The translations under genes and the position numbers were made by a program. The notes under the pieces are model-generated. The model saw only the letters and a program-made list of their open reading frames with translations. It did no database searches and was not told where the DNA came from. Below are positions 9,382 to 21,426 of a stretch of 64,000 nucleotides of DNA, one piece after another; positions within the stretch are counted from its first letter, which is position 1, and each line of letters begins with the position of its first letter. The stretch comes from Nemophila menziesii (lineage: Eukaryota; Streptophyta; Magnoliopsida; Boraginales; Hydrophyllaceae), in contig JARWIR010000002.1 of assembly GCA_029959085.1 (NCBI GenBank), positions 39,118,233 through 39,182,232 on the forward strand. Direction: 5' to 3'.

Positions 9382-11709
9382 TCATGAAAACTCAACTTTC
9401 GTAGGCTTAAGACCCATTCTCCTTGACAAGACTCGTACTTGCTCTCTTTTTAGACCTTTGGTCAGTGGATCTGCTATGTTATCTTTTGATCGAACGTAAT
9501 CAATTGTGATAACTCCGTCTGAGAGCAGTTGTCTAACGGTATTGTGTCTACGACGTATGTGTCTAGACTTACCGTTATACATTTCGTTTAGTGCCATACT
9601 AATGTCACTTTGACTATCGCAATGTATTCAGATAGCAAACACAGGCTTTGGCCAATTAGGAATATCCTCTAAGAAATTCCGAAGCCACTTTGCTTCCTCA
9701 ATAGCTTTGTCTAAAGCCATAAACTCAAATTCCATAGTGGATCTGGCTATGCACGTTTTCTTAGTGGATTTCCAAGACACGACTCCTCCTCATAACATGT
9801 AGACACATCCACCTGTGAATTTTGAGTCGCTGGAGTCTGATATCCAGTTTGCATCACTGTATCCTTCTAGTAAAGTTGGATATCCTGTGTACAACAACCC
9901 TTCATTCATAGTGTATCTAAGATACCTTAGAAATCTTACAATATCAATACAGTGGTTCTTCCCTGGATTATGTGTAAATCTACTTAGCTTTCTTACTGTA
10001 TGTGATATATCTAGCCTAGTGCAGTTTGTTAGGTACATGAGACTCCCAATAATCCAAGAGTACTCCAACTAGTTGATCGAATCACTAGTGTTCTTAGCAA
10101 GATGTAAATTTACGTCAATAGGTGTCTTGGCGATATTTGTGTCAACATTATTAAATTTGCTTAATACTTTCTCAATATAGTGTGATTAAGATAGTATAAT
10201 ACCTTCAAATGTTCGGAGAATCTTGATACCCAAAATAACATCCGCAAGGCCTAGATCTTTCATGTCAAACTTACTTGAGAGCATCTTTTTGGTGAATGTA
10301 ATCACGTCATTGTTAATTCCATATCATCTACATATAAACAGACAATGACATATCTTGTCTCATTTTGTTTTACATAAACGCATTTGTCACATTCATTGAT
10401 CTTGACATCATTCGAGATCACGAATCTATAAAATTTATCATGTCGTTGCTTCGGTGCCTGTTTTAAACCATATAAATATTTAGAAAGCTTACATACTTGC
10501 TTCTCCTTACCTAGAACTACGTAAACTTCAGGTTGTTCCATATATAACTCTTCATTTAGTTATCCATTTAGGAAAGCTGTGTTTACATCCATTTGATGAA
10601 TTTTGAGCTTGTATATTGAAGCTATAGCGATTACATTCGAATGGATGATATTCTCGTGACTTAAGAATAATTATGAAAAATAGTCAAGTCCTTCTTTTTT
10701 ACTATAACCTTTTACAACAAAGCGGGCCTTGTATTTTTCAATAGACCGATCGGTCTTTAGTTTCTTCTTGAACATCCATATGCATCAAAGTGGTTTATTC
10801 CTAGAAGGGAAATCCACTAGTTCCCATGTATGTTTTTGCATAATGGAATCTATCTAGATATTTATCGTTTCTTTCCAGTATGGGGAGTCGAGGTTTGACA
10901 TAGCCTCCTTGAATGTTTGCGGTTCTTCATCTAGCATGTAAGATAGAAAGTCCGGACCAAAAGACGTAGAGGTTCTCATCTGCTTACTTCTTCTTGGTTC
11001 TCCTTCATTTGGAAATGATTCTTGATCTTGCTTTTCGGTTGTCAATTATTCTTGATCTTTCTCTTCTTGAATTGCATCATGTGTTCTTTTTAAGGAACTA
11101 GATTCTGGTGCGGTCTTGTACGGAAAGATTGGGTTCAAAAAATTGTGCATTTCTTGATACAATCATCGTACTGACGTGAATGTCAACATGACAAGATTTG
11201 TGTACCATGAATCTGTATGCAGCACTGTTGTGAGCCTATCCAATAAAGGCACAATCGATGGTCTTTAGTCCTATTTTGACCATTTTAGGAGCAGGAATTG
11301 CTACCTTTGCCAAGCATCCCCACATTTTTAAGTATTTGAAGGAAGGTTGTTTTCCTTTTCATAATTCGTAAGGAGTTTTATTTACCTTCTTGTTTGGTAC
11401 CTTGTTGAGGATGTGGTTTGCGGTGAGCAAAGCCTCTCCCCACAAGTTATGTGGTAACACTGAGTTGTAAGGCATTCAACATTTCCTTAAACGTGCGGTT
11501 CTTGCGTTCAGCAATCCTGTTTTGTTGAGGCGAGTAGGGGGGGTCGTGGTTTGATTGATGATTCCATGTTCAGCGTAAAACTCCTCAAAAGGTGACACAT
11601 ATTCTCCTCCCCTATCTGTTCTACGATTCTTAATCTTTTTATTTAGTTGATTCTCAACTTCATTTTTGTATTGCATAATGCTTCTAAGGCCTCATCCTTA
11701 CTTTGAAGC
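9382..11709 (-). pseudogene. copia pol: integrase end, reverse transcriptase, RNase H
   Basis: This is the C-terminal two thirds of a copia polyprotein in several frames. From N to C: integrase core remnant with TDRGGEYVSPFEEF (about 11580-11640); RT with MDVNTAFLNG (about 10570), LYGLKQAPKQ and YVIVCLYVDDM (about 10330-10350), where YVDD is the catalytic Asp pair; and RNase H with SRHIRRRHNTVRQLLS and SKDNIADPLTKGL at the C-terminus. Many stops and frameshifts separate these blocks. Its N-terminal continuation lies at 15816-16785, beyond the LINE: SVYLLQSKDEALEA at the 11709 end follows the sequence ending near 15823. Confidence 0.9.
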
Positions 11710-11819
11710 AAGTATACAGAGGCTTTAAAACTTTGGACATAAAACTATACAGAGGCTTTAAAAAATAAAAAAACTATCTACTAAATGTAGTAAATAAAAG
11801 ACAATTAGTTACAGCATAA

Positions 11820-12320
11820 GGGAGCAATATTTTAGAGAATATTTCGCATGACCTTGATGGTCAACAGCTGTTTGCCGAATTAGGGGAAAAAATTTCGCAG
11901 CAGGTCACTTATTTTGGCAATAGTCTAGTAGCTTCTAAATATGATAAAACCTACCCAAAAAACATCGTTGTGGAGGATAGTCAGAAAAGTGAAGTTGAGG
12001 ATTTAAAGGTGGATAGAATTCAATTAGTGAATGGTAAATTTCTCCAAAGGCCGGGTAAAGAGCGCGTTATGGAAAGTTTGGGTTTTTCGGGTTTTTTGAA
12101 TTGCTTGGGTATCGAGATAGCCAGGTTAGAGGATGGTTCGGTCATCGAAGATCCATTTGAAATTGTGGTTAGTAAGAAAACTAAGAAACGACTTGCGAGT
12201 GAAAAAAAGAAACTTAACGTTAAGAGAGAGAAAGTACGGCAAAAGAAGATATTTTGGAGATCTAAGGGAACTTGCGTTAAGAGCGCTAACAAAGGGTCAC
12301 CCCAAAAATTGTCTTTATGA
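11820..12320 (+). pseudogene. LINE ORF1 remnant
   Basis: An open frame of 166 codons from just after a stop at 11817 to a TGA at 12318-12320. It has no in-frame ATG near the 5' end, so it is likely the C-terminal part of ORF1, the RNA-binding chaperone of L1-type elements. The end is strongly basic (KKTKKRLASEKKKLN, REKVRQKK), which fits nucleic-acid binding. I see no CCHC knuckle. Its stop overlaps the ORF2 start in the tetranucleotide ATGA. Identification rests mainly on position. Confidence 0.6.
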
Positions 12321-15300
12321 TTATTACAACTTGGAATACACGGGGATTCGCTTCACCCCATAAGAAGCGAGGTATTGTTAGACTTATTCGGAGAATAAAT
12401 ATCGACGTTATGGGTATCTTGGAGACAAAAAGTTCAAAAATTAGTGTAAATCATTTTATGCGCACTATGTTACAAGGGTGGAATCGTGTAGATAATTTTG
12501 ATACAATTGAACATGGAAGAATTTTGGTGGTTTGGGACCCAAATAAAGTAGAAGTAGATGTTCTTGCAATTACTCCCCAAGTAATACATTGTAAAGTGGT
12601 ATGTAAGGTAACATCTATTAGCCTTCATACTTCTTTTATTTATGGTTTAAATGGCAAGATTGAAAGGAGGGATTTGTGGAAAGAGTTAGTGAACTATGAT
12701 TCTTCTTTTGATGCTCCGTTGTTACTTCTTGGTGACTTTAACAACATAATAAATTTAAATGAGAAGAAAAATGGGAAGGTAGTAGCAATGGGAGATATAA
12801 ATGAATTTGTGGATTGTTGTAATGCAATTTGGATTGAGGACCTTCAATATTCGGGTCAATTCTTCACATGGGATAATAATCACGTTCTTACTAAGATTGC
12901 TCAAGCTATGGGAAATAGAAGATTAGATGCCTCCGATCATTATGTTCATGCGGAATTTCTGCCAAAATCAAGCGTTTCGGACAACTCACCATGTATTGTA
13001 ACTTTTACTCCGTTTCGATTTTATAATATGTGGGTGAAGCATAAAGATTATGGAGAAGTGGTGAGTAATGGTTGAAATATAGATCAAGGTAAAGGCTCTA
13101 AGTAATATGTTCTTTGCCAAAAACTTCGAAACATGAAACCGATTTTGAGGAGCTTGAATAAAGAGAACTTCTCACATATTTCCGAAAGAGTGAAAAGGGC
13201 AAGAGAAGAATTAAAAGAAGTCGAAAGACTTTTTCAAAATAATTTAACTAATGATTCGGATCCTAAGGAGTTGATTGAGATTCGGAAAGAGGCTTGTAGA
13301 CTTGAGAAGGCGGAAATTAGTTTTCTTCAACAAAAGCATAACATGGCTACAATTTGAAAAGTGATAGATGTACGAAACTCTTCCATGGGCTCATGAATTA
13401 TAAGCAACGGAAAAAATTTATTGCTAAAGTTCAACTTGCTAATGTAGAAGATACTACTTCTAGTACTCAAGTTAAAGATGCATTTTTGGGTTATTATAAG
13501 AATTTATTAGGTAAACGTGTTGAGACGGATTATGTGAATCGTGGTGTCTTTGATTGGGGTAATGTGTTGACCCAGGAGCAAGGTTTGGAATTGTGTAAAG
13601 ATATTTCCGATGAAGAGATAAAAGATGCCGTTTTTCGTATAGCCAATGATAAAGCGCCCGGACCCGATGGTTATTCTTCTCTTTTATTCAAGAGATCTTG
13701 GGAACTAATTGGGAGTGGGGTAATACAAGCGGTATGTGAATTCTTTGTTTCATGGTTTTTACTTAAACAATTGAATACTACTATCATTTCTCTCATTCCG
13801 AAGAAGGATAGTCCGTTGATTATTAAGGACTTTAGACCAATCTCTTGTTGCAATGTTATATATAAAGAGATTACTATGATACTAGCGGATCGAATAAAGC
13901 CAATTCTTGAAGGGATTATTGATAAATCTCAAAATTCCTTTGTTCCCGGAAGATCGATGGCCGAAAATATCCACTTAGTGCAAGAGCTTTTGAGAGGATA
14001 CAACAACAATAGTAGCTCGCCTAGATGTACTATCAAGATTGACTTGTGTAAAGCTTATGATTCGGTCTCATGGGTGTTTCCTCGAGAGGTTCTTGAAGGG
14101 TTAAAGTTTCCGACTAGGTTTGTTAATTGGGTTATGGAATTCGTCTCTACTCCTTCATACTCGGTAGTACTTAATGGGGAAGTACCTGGATTCTTCAAAG
14201 GAGAAAAAATTCTAAGGCAAGGTGATCCTATCTCTCCTTACCTTTTCATTTTCTGTCTTAAATACTTATCGAGATTAGTGAAGAAGAACACGAATGTTGG
14301 GTTCCAATACCATCCGAAGTGTAAAAAAAATAAAATAACACATATTGCTTTCGCCGATGATCTTATGATTTTGGCCAAAGGAGATCATGCTTCGGTAAAA
14401 ATTCTTATGGATTGTTTGGAGAGTTTTAGCAAGTGTTCGGGTCTTCATCTCAATATTCATAAATCAAATATATATTATGTGGGTATTAAAGATGAGATTG
14501 TTGAAAATATCTTAGAAACTAGTCAATTTGAAAAGGGTGAGATGCCATTTCGTTATTTGGGTGTACCGCTCGGAGCATCGATTTTATTTCCGCGAGATTA
14601 CAAACCTCTCATTGATAAGTTGGAAAGGTATGTGAGATCTTGGAATGATCCTTCTCTTTCTTATGCGGGTCGTCTTGAGCTTATTAGAACGGTACTTCAA
14701 GGAGTTGTGTGTTTTTGGCTTTCTATTTTTCCGGTTCCGATTTGTATGCGTGATAGAATCGTGAGTATTTGTAGGAGTTTTTATTAGGATGGTAAATCTC
14801 CACAAATTAAATGGAAGACCATAGCAACACCTAAAGAGGAAGGAGGCTTAAGCCTCAAAGATCTCGGAGCTTGGAATAAAGCTCTCCTTATGAAAATGGT
14901 GTGGAGTATTGTGGCGAAAAACGATTCTTTGTGGATAAAGTGGATACGTGGGGAATACTTAAAGAATATTGACTTTTGGGATGGGAAAGTAAAAAACTTG
15001 GATTCTCCACTTTTTAAATAATTGTGGGAGTTGAAGGAAGAAATTGAGATATCGGTTGGGCATGAAGGAGGAGTTAAGGTGTTGCATCATTGGTTTTCCA
15101 CCTCCAAGGATCAACCGATTGCTAGCGAGCCGAGAAGTGGTGAGTTTCTTTCCCTTTATAAATCTCCTTATGATATTTTTCGCCACCGATCTTTTTTGAA
15201 AACTTGGGTGAATATTGTGTGGGATTCTTGTGTTATTCCAAAACATGCTATTATTTTGTGGATGGCAATTCAACAAAGGCTTCGCACCAAGGATAAAATA

Positions 15301-15705
15301 AGTTACATGGAATTGGATCCACTTTGTGAGTTATGTGGTGAAGATTTTGAATCTAAGAAGCATTTATTCTTTGATTGTGGGTTTGCTAAAAGTATTTGGG
15401 ACGATATAAGAAATTGGTTAGGTATTGGAAGAGAGATGAATACTATACTGAGCGCTCTCAAATGGATTAAAAAGATTAAGCCTCGAGAAAATTGGAGAAG
15501 GAAGGCATGGAGAGTTGCATTTGCCGAGACTATTTATCATATATGGAGGATGAGAAATAGTCCTGCAATGAATGGTGAAACTCTCTCAAAGGAAAGAGTG
15601 TTAAAAGAGATTAAAGTATGCACCTTTTCTATTTTATTTGTGTTGTACCATCATCATGCTTTCAAAGATGATAGTGGATTTTTGTATGTCACTCGTAACA
15701 TTTAG
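12317..15705 (+). pseudogene. LINE ORF2: endonuclease, reverse transcriptase, zinc-binding domain
   Basis: The frame starts at ATG 12317. The exo-endo-phosphatase endonuclease (12317 to about 13000) shows TTWNTRGF, ILETK, LLLGDFNN and, near its end, the motif SDHY. The RT (about 13560-14480) shows DKAPGPDGYSSLLFK, RPISCCNVIYK, FVPGRSMAENI, the catalytic IAFADDLMI, and YLGVPLG downstream. The C-terminal RT zinc-binding domain follows at about 15140-15420, with WDSCVIPKHAIILW and CELCGEDFESKKHLFFDC. No RNase H is evident. Stops at 13073, 13355, 14785 and 15019 break the frame. The protein would nick target DNA and reverse-transcribe the LINE RNA on site. Confidence 0.92.
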
Positions 15706-15815
15706 ACTAGAAAATAGATAGTAACTACCTTAAGCTTTCGAGCCTAGGTAGATTAGCTTTGTATAGTGTATAGTTTTTCCTTTATTTTAATGAAATTGTT
15801 TACCTAACCAAAAAA

Positions 15816-16785
15816 AAGTATATTTGAAAATACCTTGTGCAATCGTCAATGAAAGTTATGAAATACTTTTTCCCACTTCTAGTTTGCACAAATTTTAAGC
15901 CACAAATGTCAATGTGAATTAACTCTAAAGGTACCGCAGTCCTTTCTATAAATTTAAACAAGGTTTTGGTTAATTTTGACTCAACACATACTTCACATTC
16001 CTTTTGAGAATTGAAGTTCACATTAGGTAATAACCCGACGTTTACCAACTTATTTAATGAACCGATATTAACATGTCGTAATCTATCGTGCCATAAATTA
16101 GGTGAGTCAAGGATATATTACTTTCTCAGTACATTTTTTGTAGGTTCTACGGTCATTACATTCATCTTAAATAAACCGTCACATAGGTACCCTTTGCCCA
16201 CAAATATCCCACCTTTAGTGAGACTAAATTTATCAGACTCAAATACTAGTGTGAAGCCATTTTTACTCAATAACGAACCTCCTTCTAATGTCAGGCACAT
16301 GGAGAACGTTATTAAGACTCGATTTTTTTCCATAACTCATTTTTTAGAATAAAAATTCCAGATGCAACTACTTTTGATGTAGAGAAATATCTCATACATA
16401 AAGTCTCTTCAGTAGTTGTAACTTTGTATGTCTTGAACATAGTTCTCGCGTAACATACATGTCGGGTGGCCCCAGTATCCACCCACCAGTGTTTGGTATT
16501 GCCAACGAAATTTACGTCAGAAACTACTGCAGTAAAATCAATCTTATTTGATCTTAGTCATGGTTGCTTGGCCTTATTATCCTTTCATGGAATTGCCTTT
16601 ACCGCACTGTGATTTTGGCCGTCATTTCCATTTAACCTCTTAGACTCCTCAACGGGGTTAAAGAAGTCGGGGTGATGTCCCACAAATGCATTTTTCATAA
16701 GTGAAATTGTGGATGGTATATTGTTACCGATTCCATCAAGTCTGGACATGTTCTTTATCTTGGTATACATCATTTCAATCACCAA
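15816..16785 (-). pseudogene. copia pol N-terminal part: protease and start of integrase
   Basis: On the minus strand, from about 16600 down, the aspartic protease reads KHWWVDTGATRHVCYAR (near 16455-16495) with the catalytic D-T-G intact. Next comes the pre-integrase zinc region (ECEVCVESKLTKT) and the integrase start with PLELIHIDICGL and FITFIDDCTRY. The frame then meets the LINE insertion at the target duplication and resumes at 11709. Stops occur between protease and integrase. The region before the protease is only a short gag-like rest without a recognisable CCHC knuckle. Confidence 0.88.
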
Positions 16786-17335
16786 GGATTACACAATATT
16801 ATTAATAATTCAAACAAATGAATTTATTCAACCTTTCTCACTAAGAGACAACACAAAAATCAATTCTTTCTTACGACAAAATTATTAAATCAATTTTAAT
16901 TTCCCAAGTTTTTATATTCTTGTTAGTCCCTCAAGTTTTTATATTCTTGTTGTAGAGGATCGAAGAAATTAAAGAAATAAATCAACTCACGTAGAAGAGT
17001 ATCTCAATCAATTAAGATTTTTTTCAATAAAAAATAAGCAAAATTAATAATAGTTGTTGAAAACACACTAATATTAGAACGTGAAATTAAATGTTTTCAC
17101 TCTGTTCACTATTTTTCCCCATGTTCGGTTTGAGGCAGAAATATGACGTTAGTAGGCGAGTAATTTTCTAGTAATTATACAGAAGCCTAGAAATCAGAAT
17201 AACAGAAAAGAAATAGAATGTAATATTCCTGTTTTGTATACACAGACCCAAAAATTTCGCAAAAGTAAAGTTTATAAAACATAAAAAAGAAAATGTTTTC
17301 TGGTTTACACAACGTGAATCATAAATACCTTAAAT
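16786..17335 (-). other. Leader of copia element 1, gag deleted
   Basis: Only 550 bp separate the 5' LTR from the protease-side rest, where a full copia would have about 1 kb of gag, so most of gag has been lost. Next to the LTR the minus strand reads AAGGTATTTATGATTC, possibly a decayed Met-tRNA primer-binding site (weak). Confidence 0.5.
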
Positions 17336-17970
17336 TGTTGTGTTTTATTTGTATAAACTTAGTAAAACAATATAAAAACTAATGCAGAAATAAAATAAAA
17401 GTAGATAAATAAATAACTTTACTCGTCGAGACTCGGATCTGATCCGATGTCTTTAAGGTATTTAGGCCACGTACCGGTGTCTTACGTTTGCAGGCTTCAA
17501 CCTCCAGGATACAACGACAAAACTATTCCAAAAAAAACTAACACACGAATTCTTAAGAATTTCAACGAATTTAATAATGTTGCTTCTTTCTATCTCTCTC
17601 ATATAATTTTAATGCTTAGAAAATATGAATAAATAAAATGGTTTAGTTGGCCAACTATTTATAGAAGATGAAAAGGTGGTTTAGTAAATAGTTGTGATGT
17701 TTCGTTTAGAGATACGGTGTATTAATTAAAAGATACAACGTTTACTAATAGATACAAAGCTTGATTGAGCCAAATTGTATACGCCCAAGGTCTAAAGCCC
17801 ATTTGGATTGTGGTCCAGATTTGAACCACCCCAATAACCAAGTGAATATATTACGTTAATCTTTACAACTGGAATAAACGTATCAATATCCGAATCATTT
17901 CTTTAAATTGAGTCACCGACTATCATCGTAAACATGGTCAACACTTGGGTAAAATCTCATTTTTCCAACA
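17336..17970 (-). repeat. 5' LTR of copia element 1
   Basis: 635 bp. On the minus strand it starts TGTTGGAAAAATG and on the plus strand it starts TGTTGTGTTTTA. It aligns with 7971-8712 except for a small insertion near 17345-17367 and the missing block near 17836. It is flanked on the right by the duplication GAAAG. Confidence 0.92.
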
Positions 17971-17975
17971 GAAAG

Positions 17976-18615
17976 CATTCTTAAATGTATTCACCCTCTC
18001 TATACTTTACCTACAAGGGAATCCTAGTCTGTACTCAATATTTTCATTGATATCGTGTTAGTGGAGGATCACACACCAAGTGGTATTGCTTTCATTGGGA
18101 TGGACAATTCTAATACACCAACCGTTAATGGTGGCAACACGGTGTAGCCCAATTTTTGAAGGCTATATTTCAGCAGTTCTTAAAACTTGCGATTTCGTGA
18201 AATTCGTTGGACATGGGCTAGCTACTACCAAGACCGACTGTTTTGGTATTATTCAAGGTTTGAAAGTCACACCCAATTTGAATTGAAAGGGTCAACCTTT
18301 TATGTGAAAAATTAAAATATTTATTAATAGTAAATTTTATATTTTTATATTTTTAATAAGCATATTTCTAAATTTAAAAATGTAGAGACCGAATTCTGAC
18401 TAACTATTTTAGGTATAATTTTTTGTTTGAGAATCTATCATCAACTTCTATCCCTTATCTAATAAAATATAGAAAAGAATTTATAATGGATCTATGATTT
18501 TTTCTTTTGGCCAGAAGAAACACTTTGTAACCGCCTCATCCTATGTCCAAACGTCCAAAGTGAGAGGTTAATTGAATTTGCTGCCATCTCAGCGATGTAT
18601 GTTGTCTAGTTTTTT
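17976..18615. other. Unassigned DNA right of copia element 1
   Basis: AT-rich. A 68-codon frame at 18080-18286 (+) has no recognisable motif. I cannot assign anything with confidence. Confidence 0.4.
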
Positions 18616-18832
18616 GCGCCGATTTGTCAGTCGCTTCATTAAGTCTTCTAGGAATATGCGCGAAAGACAGGTGTCCATGTCTTTCGGCAGCCTGCTTAGT
18701 TTGCTTCAGGAACGGACGACCTGATCCTCCACCACGCTACTGACATTCAAGGTTGTCAGAATAGATAAGTGTTCTCTGTCATGTATCTTATACTGCAAAT
18801 TTAGTTGCCTCGTAAACCGCCAAAGTTTCTGC
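18616..18832 (-). pseudogene. RNase H-like remnant of a LINE
   Basis: On the minus strand one frame reads AETLAVYEATKFAV, then IYSDNLECQ, then AHIPRRLNEATDKSA, with stops between. These match the order of the RNase H fold found at the C-terminus of plant L1-type LINEs: the Glu helix, the S-D-N strand and the H-I-P-R-x-x-N-x-x-x-D segment. It is a fragment without the RT part. Confidence 0.6.
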
Positions 18833-19540
18833 TTCTGTTGCCGAGTCTGTCTATACTGGTGCTGAGTAGACATGTCTCTAACCGGAAATCACTTCCGGTC
18901 AGACCATTCCAATCCTACTTTGGTCTGCTGTCTGTCTAAGTGTCACAAGTATAAATAATTTGTGTATCCATTTTCATTTTTCTGTCATTTAATTAATTTG
19001 ATGCTTAACAAAAAAAACCAGGCGAATCTAGGACCCCAGCAGCATTATATATTGATTCTAGAGACTCAGCTGCTCAGATCAATAATCAGCATATAGTTAG
19101 TTATATAGATAACTTATGCATTCATTTGATGGAACTTGACTTTGTCGGCTTTGCGTGTGTGAGATGCCCTCCTCTCGTTATTAAGTAATATTTTTTTCTA
19201 AGAAAATCTAAAGGAATCATCAATTTTATATTCAAATTTATAATTGGCCACACCAGAAAGTGAGTAATTCAATTCTTTTAACGAAATTATAAGAAAAATA
19301 CATTAGTTACTTGTCACAATTTAAACTTATCTATTTCATAAATCAGTATGATTTGATAATGAATTTGTTTTTAATGTGAGTGTCTAGAAGTGTAGAGTAC
19401 TATTTTGTATGTTCATCAATCGTTTTCTATTGACATTTTTATATATAATAATGCAATATGGTGTAGAGCTCCATAATTTTTTTATATTATAAAAGTTTTA
19501 AGAAAATTATGAACATAAATTAAAAAAAAAATAAAAAAAA
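18833..19540. other. AT-rich spacer between LINE remnants
   Basis: No gene seen. A stretch at about 19030-19185 (+) reads YIDSRDSAAQINNQ in one frame, which might be another RNase H scrap, but this is too weak to call. The rest is AT-rich low-complexity sequence. Confidence 0.4.
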
Positions 19541-21260
19541 GCTACATTATGTAATAATTGTTCTTTAACAACTATTGGCTTCTAATACATGGAAAATCTT
19601 TAACAACCAAAACTCTCTACTTATTAAACTCCTAAAAGAAAAGTACTTTCCTAATTCTAATTTTTTATAAGCTACATTATGTAATAATTGTTCTTGGGGT
19701 TGAAAAAGTATTATTACAGATAGAGAATGTTTCAAGAAAGATCTGAAATGGTCAATTGGTGATGGTAATAATATTATCTGGAAAGACTTTTGGTTACCTA
19801 GTACTTACAATTTGTGTAAACCTGCTCAGTGTAATTTTGAGATTGTCTCTGACCTTTTTACAATAGGAAAAAGACAATGGAATTTGAATTTTGTTGATTC
19901 TTTATTCTCTTCTGGTGTTGTAGCAACCATCAGTAAGGTACACATTCCTTCTTAATATTGTATAGATACACCACAATGGACTCGTTTTAGAAGTGGTGAA
20001 GTCACAGTAAATGATATGTATACTAAACTATGGAGGACTCAACAAGAAAAAGAGAAGAAAAATTATAAAAAAGAGGGTGAATCATCTACCTAGTTGGATG
20101 AAAAGGATTGGGATTTTTATGGAAATCAAATGTTATTCCAAAGGTTAAGAATTTTATTCGGAAATGCTGCAATAGAGGGCTTGCTACTAATGAGAATAGG
20201 TTATTGAGAAAATCTATTCATAGCCCCTTATGTAATATTTGTGGAGAGTTTAGTAAATTGTTGAACATCTTCTTTTTGATTGTTTTTGGGTTGAGCAGTG
20301 TGGCTAGCTAGTCCTCTCTCTTTTAATTCACTATCTGTACCATCTTCAAATGTTAAAAAATGGATCCAATTTGTGAGACTTAGTATGGTTGAAAAATCAG
20401 ATAATGCAAATAATTTGGGAGAAATGGCTTTTTTCATTGCTTGGCATATTTGGAAAGCAAGAAATAAATATATATTTAAGAGTGTTTACGCTGAGCCTCT
20501 AAGTACATCTCAAAAATATTTATTAGCCTATGATGAGTTATACTCAGCAAATGAGTTAACTTCTGAAGCTAAAAATTACATCAAAACGAATGGTAAAGAG
20601 AAGTTGCCACAAAATGAAAGGTTAAGTGTTCATAAACAAGGAATACAGCCTTAAACTAATCAAATTTCTAATATTACTGTAAATAGGGGTAGAATGGAAG
20701 TTACTAATTGGAAACCACCACCCACTGGACACTTTAAGATTAATTGTGATGCTTCAATTATTCTTCTTACTAATTTTGCTGCATTTGCGTGCATTTTGCG
20801 TGATTCTATCATGTTTGGTTTTGGAAGGAAAATGTGAGATTATTAAAGTACACTCTATTGCAGAAGCAAAAGATAGGGGAATTTTGGAGGCTTGTAAAAA
20901 TGGCTAGCAAGAGACCTTTAGGAACTGTTAAAGTAGAGAATGATTGTCAACATGTTATTAACCAAATTAATTCGACAACTTGTAATATTGATAGTTGTAC
21001 TAAAATTATGATTAATAATATTCTCTTTTGTATGAATAGGGATAGAATTAGTATCTCCTTTGTTAGGAGAGAAAACAATAGAAGTGCGGATTGGGTGGCT
21101 AAACAAATGCTAAGAGACAATTTGTTTAGTCTTTGGAGTGTTACTCCCCCTCCCCAATTAGCCAACTTGATTAGGGATGACTTTGATGCCATAGGTGTAG
21201 GCTAATTTGTAACAACTTTTGTGTTCTAATGCATTTATATTTTTTGACTAAAAAAATATC
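19541..21260 (+). pseudogene. 3' fragment of a second LINE: RT zinc-binding domain and RNase H
   Basis: The + strand translation, in shifting frames, follows the C-terminal half of plant L1 ORF2. It reads GDGNNIIWKDFWLP (near 19755-19800), the zinc-binding module IPKVKNFIRKC with SPLCNICGEFSK (20130-20260), FIAWHIWKARNKYIFKS (20430-20480), and RNase H with VENDCQHVINQI and FVRRENNRSADWVAKQ (20930-21110). It ends with TTTTTTGACTAAAAAAA near 21255. A 25-base block beginning GCTACATTATGTAATAATTG occurs at both 19541 and 19671, at the 5' end of the fragment. Frameshifts and stops are numerous. I could not find the target duplication. Confidence 0.82.
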
Positions 21261-21426
21261 GATGAAAATAAGTTTTTAATTATTGAATATTTTAACTTAT
21301 CGAATATCAATTATATATCAAATTATCAAAATTTATATCAACCTAAAAACTCAAAACAAACTAGAAATCATTAACAACTACGTTGATTATTTACGGAAAT
21401 TTTTGGGTAACCTATCAATAAAGTTA
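21261..21426. other. Spacer before the Mutator-like element
   Basis: AT-rich. Its last 9 bases (ATAAAGTTA, 21418-21426) form the left target-site duplication of the Mutator-like element. Confidence 0.6.

Larger units (their letters stand above)
11717..15815 (+). mobile_element. L1-type LINE inserted in copia integrase
   Basis: A 4.1-kb non-LTR retrotransposon with ORF1 remnant, endonuclease, RT, RT zinc-binding domain and a short A tail (AAAAA after TTTACCTAACC). It is flanked by AAGTATA at 11710-11716 and 15816-15822, a short target-site duplication. Removing it reconnects the copia integrase reading. At its 5' end an 18-base block TATACAGAGGCTTTAAAA occurs twice (11713-11730 and 11746-11763), starting within the duplicated target bases. 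The 5' part is probably truncated, since ORF1 lacks a start. Confidence 0.9.
7971..17970 (-). mobile_element. Ty1/copia element 1, minus strand, interrupted by a LINE
   Basis: A complete insertion bounded by LTRs at 7971-8712 and 17336-17970 and flanked by the direct repeat GAAAG (7966-7970 and 17971-17975). On the minus strand the order is LTR, gag-deleted leader, protease, integrase, RT, RNase H, LTR, which is the Ty1/copia order. The integrase is split by an L1-type LINE in the opposite orientation. The coding region is full of stops and frameshifts, gag is almost gone and the LTRs differ by substitutions and large indels, so it is old and immobile. Confidence 0.95.

Noticed and set aside
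19030..19185. Another RNase H scrap on the plus strand
   Set aside because: Only a short stretch (YIDSRDSAAQINNQ) is suggestive and the catalytic pattern is not recognisable.
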